DNA from: Candidatus Peregrinibacteria bacterium
Lineage (GTDB): Bacteria > Patescibacteriota > Gracilibacteria > UBA1369 > LOWO2-01-FULL-3
Length of the DNA: 46,968 nucleotides
Direction: 5' to 3'
NCBI GenBank assembly: GCA_016186245.1
Contig: JACPLZ010000011.1
Location: forward strand, 1-46,968
The notes beneath the pieces were generated by a model. That model was given only the letters and a program-made list of their open reading frames with translations. It had not been told where the DNA came from and did no database searches. The position numbers and the translations under genes were made by a program. Shown here one piece after another: positions 40,826 through 46,968 of this stretch (positions are counted from its first letter, which is position 1; each line of letters opens with the position of its first letter).

Positions 40826-43029
40826 GTGTTTGTCATGGTTAGGAGATTTTTGCCGCGCAAAAATCCTTTTCCATTCATGTCGATAGCTTTCATCAGAGAT
40901 GTCCCCACAAGCACGGCATTAACCCGTTTGTCCAGTCTCTCCACGTCTTCCCTGGAATTGATTCCGCTTTCCGAAATTATTAGAATATTTCGCGGACATT
41001 TTTTCGCAAGCCGGTTGGTCACATTCAGATCCACGGAAAAATCCCTCAGATTTCTATTGTTAATTCCAATAATTTTTGCGCCGGATTTGACCGCGGTTTT
41101 TAATTCGTTTTCATTGTGGATTTCTACTACGACATCCATGCCAAGATTAGCAGCTACGCGGATGAAATTATGAATTTTCCCTTCATCCAGAATGCCGACA
41201 ATCAGCAGGATTGCATCTGCGCCGTATTCCCGCGCTTTATGAATCTGCCATTCTTCCATGATAAAATCCTTGCACAGAATTGGAGTATGCCTTGTCGCCG
41301 CCCTGGCCTGTTTCATGTAGTCAAAAGAACCTTCAAAATATTTTTCATCTGTCACCACGGATATCGCGCCGGCTCCGCTTTTTTCATAAATCCTGGCGAT
41401 TTTTGCCGCATCAAAATCTCCCTCGAAAATTTTCCCCGCGCTCGGCGAGGACTTTTTGATCTCAGCAATGACAGCAATACCTTTTCCGGAAACAGCTTCG
41501 CTGAAATTTCTGTCGGACTTCTTGAGGATTTTGCTTGCGGCAATTTCTTCCAGAATATTTTTTCCGTTTTTTGCCTGCAGGTAGCCCTCTTTAAGGTTAT
41601 CAACTTTTCCGGCAAGTCTTAATGCCATGGCGCAATTTACATAAACGAGATCGGCATGTCTGCTTGTGCATTTCCCTTCGATGATTTCTTTTGCAATTCT
41701 AACATTGAAATCGGCGGATCCTCCGGCAATTTTTTTGAATGAACATTTTTTTATTCCAAAATCTTCCGGTTCCAGAAAATATTTTTTGAGCTTTCCATTG
41801 TGCAGCTCCACTACTTTTGTTTTTCCAGTCAGCGTTATTTCGTCAAGACCGTCATCGCCGCAAACGATTATCACATGCTCTTTGCCCATCAGTTTGCAGG
41901 CCTCGGCGATCAATTCCATTTGATCTCTAAAACCAGTGCCGATGATCTGCTTTTTCACTTTTGCCGGATTTAAAAGCGGCCCCAGAATATTAAAAATTGT
42001 CGGCTTTCCAACCTGCTTTCTGGCCTCGGCAAAATATTTCATAACCGGATGAAAATTACGCGCAAAAATAAACGCAAGGCCGTTTAATTTGTAATCATTC
42101 TCCAATTGTTCCGGACTTTTATTTATATCAATGTCCAATTTCTCCAGCAGGTCAAAACTGCCAAAACGTCCGCTGGCAGCCATATTTCCATGTTTTGCGA
42201 TACCAACTCCCAGCTCAGCAAGTATAAACGCTGCAATGGTGGAAGTATTGATCCGCGCCAGCCCGGATCCTCCAGTACCGCAAATATCAATTGCATCCGG
42301 CATGTCCAGGGTAATCATTTTGGCGGTCATAAAATCTGCAAATGCTTTTAAATCGGCCGGTTTTATTTTTTCAATCGTATAATTCCCCAAAAATTTTATT
42401 TGCTCATTTAGCGGTAATTTCCCGTCAACGGTATCCTGCAGAAATTTTTCAACACTTGATTTTGGCGCATATTTTCCCACGACATTCTTTATAAGCTTCA
42501 TTCCCTGTCCGCGCTTCATTGTCAGGACGGATTCAGGATGAAATTGCACCGATTCAATCGGCAAAGTTTTGTGCATGACCGCCATCACCAGCCCGTCTGT
42601 TTTTGCCGTAATTTCAAAGCATTTTGGCGTTTTTTTTGCACACAGGGAATGATAGCGTCCGGCCAAAAAATTCTGATCCAATCCGGCAAAAATCCCTTTT
42701 TTATTATGCTTTATCGGGCTGCTTTTTCCATGCACCGGCTTCACAAATTTCAGGCTCCCGCCAAAATATTCAATCAATGCTTCATGTCCAAGGCACACCC
42801 CAAAAATCGGATATTTGAGATGATAACGGTCAATGAGTTTCATCATATTCCCCGCATTTTTTGGAATCGAAGGGCCGGGGGACAGCACGATCAAATCCGG
42901 CGCAATTTCATCCACCACATCTATATTTACATCATTTCTGTAAACACGCACATCGCAGCCAAGCTGCGCAAAATAATCAACAAGATTAAATGTAAACGAA
43001 TCAAAATTGTCTAACAGGAAAATTTTCAT
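40822..43029 (-). CDS. trpGDC: trifunctional TrpG-TrpD-TrpC fusion
   Basis: 735 aa in three parts. 1-187: TrpG glutaminase (Cys79 in GVCLGHEAL, His164 and Glu166 in QFHPES); the usual GHQ is GHE here (Glu83). 190-485: anthranilate phosphoribosyltransferase (TrpD), with DICGTGGSG (248-256), KHGNMAASGRFGSFDLLE and NILGPLLNP. 490-718: indole-3-glycerol phosphate synthase (TrpC), with AEIKKSSPSAG, Lys587 in LCKDFI, GINNRNL and SESGI; its N-terminal region is short. It covers amide supply, PRPP transfer and ring closure, but not the TrpF isomerase between D and C. Overlaps trpE and trpB by 4 bp each. G-D fusions are known (E. coli); adding C in this order is unusual to me. Confidence 0.94.
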   Translation of the reverse strand: MKIFLLDNFDSFTFNLVDYFAQLGCDVRVYRNDVNIDVVDEIAPDLIVLSPGPSIPKNAGNMMKLIDRYHLKYPIFGVCLGHEALIEYFGGSLKFVKPVHGKSSPIKHNKKGIFAGLDQNFLAGRYHSLCAKKTPKCFEITAKTDGLVMAVMHKTLPIESVQFHPESVLTMKRGQGMKLIKNVVGKYAPKSSVEKFLQDTVDGKLPLNEQIKFLGNYTIEKIKPADLKAFADFMTAKMITLDMPDAIDICGTGGSGLARINTSTIAAFILAELGVGIAKHGNMAASGRFGSFDLLEKLDIDINKSPEQLENDYKLNGLAFIFARNFHPVMKYFAEARKQVGKPTIFNILGPLLNPAKVKKQIIGTGFRDQMELIAEACKLMGKEHVIIVCGDDGLDEITLTGKTKVVELHNGKLKKYFLEPEDFGIKKCSFKKIAGGSADFNVRIAKEIIEGKCTSRHADLVYVNCAMALRLAGKVDNLKEGYLQAKNGKNILEEIAASKILKKSDRNFSEAVSGKGIAVIAEIKKSSPSAGKIFEGDFDAAKIARIYEKSGAGAISVVTDEKYFEGSFDYMKQARAATRHTPILCKDFIMEEWQIHKAREYGADAILLIVGILDEGKIHNFIRVAANLGMDVVVEIHNENELKTAVKSGAKIIGINNRNLRDFSVDLNVTNRLAKKCPRNILIISESGINSREDVERLDKRVNAVLVGTSLMKAIDMNGKGFLRGKNLLTMTNT

Positions 43030-44492
43030 TCTTTTATGGTTGTTAGAAACGCCTCCGCTTTATTTATTGTTTCCATATACTCCTTTTCAGGCTCCGAATC
43101 ATACAGCAAAGTTGCTCCTACCCTAAAGGTAAAATGGCCATCCTTAATATGCGCCGTCCGTATTATAATTCCCGTATCCATATCGCCCGAAAAAGTAAGA
43201 TAACCGATCGCGCCACCATAATATCCCCGCCGTGATTTTTCATTTTTTTCTATTTGCGTCATTGCGGCGATTTTTGGAGCGCCTGTGAGCGTACCGGCAT
43301 TCATGCAGGCAATAAGCGCATCCAGAGCCGTGAAATTTTTTCGTAATTGACCGCTCAGATGCGCAACCGTGTGCATCACTTTTGAATACTTCTCCACAAA
43401 GCGATAATCGCCGACCCTGATTCCCGGCTCGCAAATCCGCGCAAGATCATTTCTTCCAAGATCGATCAGCATATCGAGTTCGGCCCTTTCTTTTTCACTC
43501 TTAAGAAGATCAAGCATGTTTTCATGATCCTCAATCGGATCATTTCCGCGCCTGGCTGTGCCGGAAATCGGCCTTAAATGAACGGTATTATTTTCACACC
43601 GCACCATCATCTCCGGCGAAGCTCCTATCAATTGTTCATCGCCAAAATCAAAATAAAACAGGTATGGCGAAGGATTTATGTTGCTGTATTTTTTATATAG
43701 TTCAAAGGAATCACCATGGAATTCCCCACTCAAAGTATTGGAATATACGATCTCGTAAAGTTCCCCTTGCTTGGCCAGTTTCCGGGCATTTTCCACAAGT
43801 TTTTTATATTTTTGCTCGCTGAATTCAAACTTATCATCGCTGATTTTAAAATGATTATACCGGTGATCATGCCCGATTTTTTTTGCAATAAAATTGCAGG
43901 CCTTCTCCGCCTCGCTTAACGTCCTCCTGTACGCGGTGATCTCCGCACGATCTTTTAAATGATCAAAGAATATAAAGCTGTCGAACAAAAACAGCCTGAA
44001 ATCATCAACGCCATTTTCCGGAAGGACATCGGGAATATCCTCAAATAGCCTTATGAAATCATATGAAAAAGCCCCGTATAGGCCGATCAACTCTCTTTCA
44101 TTCATTTTAAACCGGCTGAGAAATTGTCTTATTGCTTCGGCTATATTTCTCCGTTTTGTTCGTTCGGTTTCTTTATTTGAGGCTTTCAATTTTTTTATTG
44201 TGCCTTCAATTTTATTCCCATTTTTTTTCACGCTATCGCAAAAATCAAAATGGCCAAACTCATTCAGGAATTTTCTTCCTCTTTCATTCAAAAGCCTGGC
44301 GGAAAAGTGATCATTTTTCCCGCGCAATTCCATAATCGGGTCGATTCCTATCAGGCTCAACCTGCCGTAAATATAAGAGATGTCTTTTGATTCAAACAGA
44401 AACCCAGGCGATGTCCTCACCTCTGAAAAAATACCGGCGGCACCGGTGCAATCAATTTTTTTTGAGAATTTTTCTAAAACCATCTTCTCCAT
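43026..44492 (-). CDS. trpE: anthranilate synthase component I
   Basis: About 489 aa from the ATG at 44492, which has GGGAA about 8 nt before it; the frame is open to 44570, but that would lie deep within trpR. The N-terminal half has the feedback-binding LFESKD and GRLSLIGIDPI region. The chorismate-binding half shows the motifs RPISGTARRG, ELDMLIDLGRNDLARI, VMHTVAHLSGQL, LTGAPKIAAMTQI and GAIGYLTFSGDMDTGI. It makes anthranilate from chorismate with ammonia from TrpG. It overlaps the trpR-like gene by 41 bp, so translation is linked. A PabB-type role is less likely because it heads a complete trp cluster. Confidence 0.95.
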   Translation of the reverse strand: MEKMVLEKFSKKIDCTGAAGIFSEVRTSPGFLFESKDISYIYGRLSLIGIDPIMELRGKNDHFSARLLNERGRKFLNEFGHFDFCDSVKKNGNKIEGTIKKLKASNKETERTKRRNIAEAIRQFLSRFKMNERELIGLYGAFSYDFIRLFEDIPDVLPENGVDDFRLFLFDSFIFFDHLKDRAEITAYRRTLSEAEKACNFIAKKIGHDHRYNHFKISDDKFEFSEQKYKKLVENARKLAKQGELYEIVYSNTLSGEFHGDSFELYKKYSNINPSPYLFYFDFGDEQLIGASPEMMVRCENNTVHLRPISGTARRGNDPIEDHENMLDLLKSEKERAELDMLIDLGRNDLARICEPGIRVGDYRFVEKYSKVMHTVAHLSGQLRKNFTALDALIACMNAGTLTGAPKIAAMTQIEKNEKSRRGYYGGAIGYLTFSGDMDTGIIIRTAHIKDGHFTFRVGATLLYDSEPEKEYMETINKAEAFLTTIKE

Positions 44493-44721
44493 ATTTAAGT
44501 TCCCGGGAACCGCGGCTGACTGTGCCCATGCTGACGCCCAGCTTTTTGGCCACATCTCTTTGCGGAACACCGTTATTAAGCAGTTTTACGATCTGCAGCC
44601 TCTTGGAAATTTCTTCCAGCTCTGCCGGCGTAAGGATATTGCTGAGAAATGACATCGCCAGTTTCACATCTTTTATGGATGTAATTGTCTCAGCCAGCTC
44701 GCGAATATATTTGTCGTTCAT
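44452..44721 (-). CDS. trpR: TrpR-family tryptophan repressor
   Basis: 89 aa from the ATG at 44721. All-helical TrpR-superfamily protein; the HTH is QRDVAKKLGVSMGTVSRGSRELK. It matches E. coli TrpR at two places that sandwich the corepressor indole: the Arg of SKRLQIV (E. coli Arg54) and the Arg of SRGS (E. coli Arg84). The related YerC group lacks the RGS pattern as I recall it, so a true Trp sensor is favoured. It starts the trp cluster and overlaps trpE. A site like the E. coli trp operator lies 2 bp before its ATG, so it probably represses itself and the whole operon. An upstream ATG at 44751 would add 10 residues and put the operator inside the gene. Confidence 0.87.
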   Translation of the reverse strand: MNDKYIRELAETITSIKDVKLAMSFLSNILTPAELEEISKRLQIVKLLNNGVPQRDVAKKLGVSMGTVSRGSRELKYGEDGFRKILKKN

Positions 44722-44723
44722 AC

Positions 44724-44741
44724 GTTCTATCTTAATAGTAC
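44724..44741 (-). promoter_or_regulatory. candidate TrpR operator
   Basis: Minus strand: GTACTATTAAGATAGAAC, an imperfect dyad. It agrees with the palindromic E. coli trp operator core GTACTAGTTAACTAGTAC at 13 of 18 positions. It lies between the -10 (44761-44756) and the trpR ATG (44721), covering the predicted start of transcription to about +25, where a bound repressor would block RNA polymerase. Confidence 0.6.
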
Positions 44742-44754
44742 ATCGATACATTAG

Positions 44755-44764
44755 TATAATAGCA
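44755..44764. promoter_or_regulatory. overlapping divergent -10 boxes (trp operon and 44843 gene)
   Basis: Minus strand: TGC-TATTAT (44764-44756), an extended -10 for trpR-trpE. Plus strand: TATAAT at 44755-44760 for the small membrane gene. The two share the same bases, so only one polymerase can use them at a time, and a repressor on the adjacent operator could affect both. Confidence 0.5.
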
Positions 44765-44842
44765 GGATAAAATCAATAGATTTTTTTGCAATACGGAAAA
44801 ATCACTCTTGCATGAAATGGATTGGAGTCCTACTATGCGGCT

Positions 44843-45052
44843 ATGGATATCTTTAAAAAAATAGTCATCATCGGATTGCTCGTTTTAGTGTTCCTGTTTG
44901 GCACGCTTACGATATTGTCAGCTTGGGGAGTGGTCAGCGATGACCTCGGCGAAAAATCCGGCGCGACCCTTGCCATAATTTTACTGCTGGCTCTTACCAC
45001 CGGTATCTGCGTGCGCGTCATAGTTAACAAAGACTACAAGTCCCAGAGATAA
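44843..45052 (+). CDS. small two-helix membrane protein
   Basis: 69 aa from the ATG at 44843; a TTG at 44822 could add 7 residues. Two transmembrane segments (about 6-26 and 41-60) are joined by a short acidic loop, SDDLGEKSG, with a basic C-terminus (NKDYKSQR). No recognisable family. It is transcribed away from the trp operon and may share its promoter region. The reading frame is confirmed only by its hydrophobicity pattern, so existence is likely but not certain. Confidence 0.6.
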   Translation: MDIFKKIVIIGLLVLVFLFGTLTILSAWGVVSDDLGEKSGATLAIILLLALTTGICVRVIVNKDYKSQR

Positions 45053-45107
45053 GCTACGCTTACGCACGCATAAGCCACGCACGCCAAAACTCATGCTCAA
45101 GACGGCG

Positions 45108-45124
45108 TTTTTGCGAAGCAAAAA
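45108..45124. terminator. short hairpin TTTTTGC-GAA-GCAAAAA
   Basis: Perfect 7-bp stem with a GAA loop, 55 bp after the small membrane gene. It carries T or A runs at both ends and could stop transcription in either direction. It precedes a longer inverted repeat in the same gap. Confidence 0.45.
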
Positions 45125-45131
45125 TATCCAC

Positions 45132-45255
45132 AGAACTGCTCAAAATTGTTATTTTACAAGGAAGCAAGTCGTTTTTGTTTGAGCCGTACTTATTGGTACG
45201 GCGAAAGCAAAAACCGACGTAGTTGACGCCGTAAAATACAATTTTCAGCGGTTCT
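45132..45255. repeat. 124-bp imperfect inverted repeat between convergent genes
   Basis: The outer arms (AGAACTGCTCAAAATTGT.. and its complement, ending at 45255) match with two mismatches and a small gap. The centre has GCCGTAC/GTACGGC stems around TTATTG. It fills the 3' ends of the small membrane gene unit and the ctpA-like gene and contains the ctpA TAG stop. Probably a two-way terminator of the same design as the one at 8598-8837. Confidence 0.8.
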
Positions 45256-46483
45256 ACTGTAAATTTTTCAGATACTTTACAGCCGCCTCTTTCTGCGGAT
45301 CTTTCTTCTCCTGAATATCTTTTTCATTTATTTCCACGACAATATCCGGCGTCAGTCCTATCTTGTCTATATCTCTTCCTTCTGGAGTCAGCCATTTGGC
45401 TATAGTAAGCCTTATACTGGAACCGTCGGTAAATGATTCCACCTCCTGCACGGTGCCTTTTCCAAAGCTCATAGCCCCCAAAATTATTCCTCTCTTATGA
45501 TCCTGCACGGCGCCCGCCAAAATTTCCGAAGCCGATGCGCTGCTCTCGTTCACGATCACCACAAGGGGAACATTCAACAATTTGGTATTTCCATTCGTAT
45601 ACATGATTTCATCTTCTTTCCCCCTTTCTCTTAAAGCGACAGCCTTTGTATCTGCCGGCAGCAGGTATGACAAAAGCTCCACGGCGATGTCAAGATATCC
45701 GCCTCCGTTATAACGCAGATCAACTATCAATCCCTTTGGCTCATTCAAAACAAGCTCCGAAATCGCTTTTCCAAATTCCTGATTGGTAGTGTCGTTAAAT
45801 TGATTTACGCTCAGGTAGACAATATCCCCGTCAAGTTTTTCCATGGTAACGCTTTCAATTGTGATGCTGTCGCGCACAATTGTAACTTCAAATGGTATGT
45901 CGAGATTTTCACGGACAACAGTAAGGGTTACAGGAGTGCCTTTTGGTCCTCTGATTTTCATAATCGCATCAATCAGAGTCATTTCCGAAGCAAGATTGTC
46001 GTCAATTTTATAAATAATATCTCCCGCAAGTAAACCCGCTTTCTCCGCCGGACTTTGTCTCAACGGCGAAACAATCACCAGATTCTTGTGTTCAACGGTG
46101 AGCTCCGCTCCGATACCCTCCAGCTTGCCGTCAAGACTGGCGTTAAACTCCTTGCTCTCATCGGGCGTCATAAAAACCGTATATGGATCTTCCAGAGAAT
46201 TGACCATGCCGGCAATGGCTCCATAAACCATTTTTTGAGAATCGATTGCCTCCTCATGCACATATTTGTCTTCAATTTCCTTCCACACAGTCCAGAATAA
46301 TTCCAGATCCACATTTTCTGTCTGATCGCTCAAAACGGGCTCATCATCCACCGCCTTATTTTCATCAAACACATCCAGATAATTTGCCTGCCAACCGAGC
46401 AAAAATGAAAACACAGCCGCCACTATATAGCCGTATATATATTTATTTTTTTCCCGACTTTTTCCAAGACCGCGTTCAATCAT
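45254..46483 (-). CDS. ctpA: C-terminal processing protease (S41, CtpA type)
   Basis: 409 aa. A transmembrane anchor (about 16-31) is followed by a PDZ domain (about 115-195, GIGAELTV, AEKAGLLAGDII) and the S41 domain. The Ser/Lys dyad is Ser317 in ESSASASEI and Lys342 in SFGKGTVQ, 25 residues apart as in the family; YNGGGY is the oxyanion segment. It is secreted, membrane-bound and cuts extracytoplasmic proteins from their C-terminus. The gene lies 9 bp downstream of the YmdB-like gene in the same operon. It ends within an inverted repeat. Confidence 0.95.
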   Translation of the reverse strand: MIERGLGKSREKNKYIYGYIVAAVFSFLLGWQANYLDVFDENKAVDDEPVLSDQTENVDLELFWTVWKEIEDKYVHEEAIDSQKMVYGAIAGMVNSLEDPYTVFMTPDESKEFNASLDGKLEGIGAELTVEHKNLVIVSPLRQSPAEKAGLLAGDIIYKIDDNLASEMTLIDAIMKIRGPKGTPVTLTVVRENLDIPFEVTIVRDSITIESVTMEKLDGDIVYLSVNQFNDTTNQEFGKAISELVLNEPKGLIVDLRYNGGGYLDIAVELLSYLLPADTKAVALRERGKEDEIMYTNGNTKLLNVPLVVIVNESSASASEILAGAVQDHKRGIILGAMSFGKGTVQEVESFTDGSSIRLTIAKWLTPEGRDIDKIGLTPDIVVEINEKDIQEKKDPQKEAAVKYLKNLQ

Positions 46484-46492
46484 CTAAAAAAA

Positions 46493-46968
46493 TTAATTTA
46501 TGAATTCAAGGATGCTTTTTATATTTAAGGCTTTTCCCGTTTGATCGTCAACTTCGACAATAACGGCGGAAAACTCCATTTTACCTTCAGTTTCAGGGTC
46601 ATGGCGTCCGGGAAGCTGTGTCAAAAACTGCTCGACAATCGGCCCCTTTTTCAGTCCAATCATGGAATTCAGCGGGCCGGTCATGCCAACATCGCTGATA
46701 AAAGCCGTGCCGCCATCAAATATTCTGGCATCGTTTGTCTGCACATGGGTATGCGTTCCGACAACTGCGCTCACCCTGCCATCAAGATAAAAAGCCAAAG
46801 CATGCTTCTCTGAAGTGGCTTCTGCATGAAAGTCTACAAAAACAGCCGCCGGTTTTTCATCGGAAATTTCTTTTAGAATTTTATCTGCAATTCTCAACGG
46901 ATCATCAAAATGCCCATGCATAAAAACCCGCCCGATCAGGCTTATCACAGCGACTTTTTTTGTGCCAA
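46493..46968 (-). CDS. YmdB-like metallophosphoesterase, 5' end off window
   Basis: The frame is open to the right edge (GTKKVAVISLIGRVFM visible), so the N-terminal part is missing; about 158 residues remain. Visible family marks: NLxGRVFM-like start of the C-terminal half, VDFHAEATSEK, VVGTHTHVQTNDARI and FISDVGMTGP, which carry metal-binding His/Asp of the TIGR00282 family. B. subtilis YmdB is a 2',3'-cyclic phosphodiesterase affecting biofilm and sporulation decisions; role here unknown. It is followed 9 bp later by ctpA. Confidence 0.9.
   Translation of the reverse strand, partial: GTKKVAVISLIGRVFMHGHFDDPLRIADKILKEISDEKPAAVFVDFHAEATSEKHALAFYLDGRVSAVVGTHTHVQTNDARIFDGGTAFISDVGMTGPLNSMIGLKKGPIVEQFLTQLPGRHDPETEGKMEFSAVIVEVDDQTGKALNIKSILEFIN

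Noticed and set aside
40822..43029. A hidden TrpF domain in the fusion
   Set aside because: The protein ends shortly after the TrpC barrel motif SESGI and VGTSLM; no room remains for a second barrel.
44570..44830. Trp-rich leader peptide/attenuator for the trp operon
   Set aside because: No short ORF with Trp codons and no terminator/antiterminator pair before trpE; a TrpR-like gene and operator occupy the space.

Overview
The window looks like part of the chromosome of a small-genome bacterium, probably a member of the Candidate Phyla Radiation (Patescibacteria), perhaps Peregrinibacteria-like. That placement is inference; no rRNA or ribosomal-protein marker lies in the window. It rests on: dense packing with many 1-11 bp gene overlaps, four S-layer-homology (SLH) proteins, cysteine-rich zf-trcl zinc-ribbon proteins, an intein in DnaB, and a shortage of recognisable Shine-Dalgarno sequences. 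The genetic code is standard: UGA is a normal stop (comM and corC both end in TGA), which argues against the recoded Gracilibacteria/SR1 groups.

Layout. 1-132: 13-bp tandem array and a REP-like palindrome. 133-5525 (minus): FG-GAP/SLH surface protein, SpoU methyltransferase, GH18-like protein, ybeY, cysteine-rich protein and zinc ribbon. 5573-6322: divergent gene for a membrane-anchored HTH protein, whose promoter and first half carry 14 TAGACA sites. 6396-7708: paired DUF881 proteins. 7776-15661: murI, guaA-lysS, intein-containing dnaB, yraN. 15654-20557: PEGA protein, comM, Nudix hydrolase, second cysteine-rich protein. 20563-29491: surface and wall genes (SLH metallopeptidase, murA, ComEC-like metallo-hydrolase, FnIII/Ig protein with an LAETG tail, CorC-like CBS protein) and a nested repeat block. 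29568-33864: argS carrying an N-terminal B3/B4 domain, then two tRNA-Ser genes flanking an SLH protein. 33978-38885: SLH lipoprotein under a consensus promoter, and an unknown acidic-tract protein. 38920-44721 (minus): trp cluster trpR-like, trpE, a trpG-trpD-trpC triple fusion, trpB, trpA, with no trpF. 44843-46968: a small membrane protein, a CtpA-type protease and a truncated YmdB-like phosphoesterase.

How the genes fit together. The surface proteins (SLH, FG-GAP, PEGA, an LAETG tail resembling class-E sortase signals) with murA, murI and CtpA point to a peptidoglycan wall with an S-layer-like coat. The trp cluster is a compact biosynthetic operon that a true TrpR probably represses: the protein keeps the corepressor arginines, and a site 13/18 identical to the palindromic E. 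coli trp operator lies just upstream of its start. Several transcription units have an extended -10 (TGnTATAAT) or a plain -10 only 6-9 nt before the ATG, suggesting leaderless mRNAs.

Most worth a second look: the self-embedded TAGACA array in the HTH-coiled-coil-TM gene; the B3/B4-ArgRS fusion; the TrpG-D-C fusion without TrpF and its candidate operator; the modular cysteine-rich proteins; the long imperfect intergenic hairpins; and the tandem Trp-containing helical repeats of the SLH lipoprotein.
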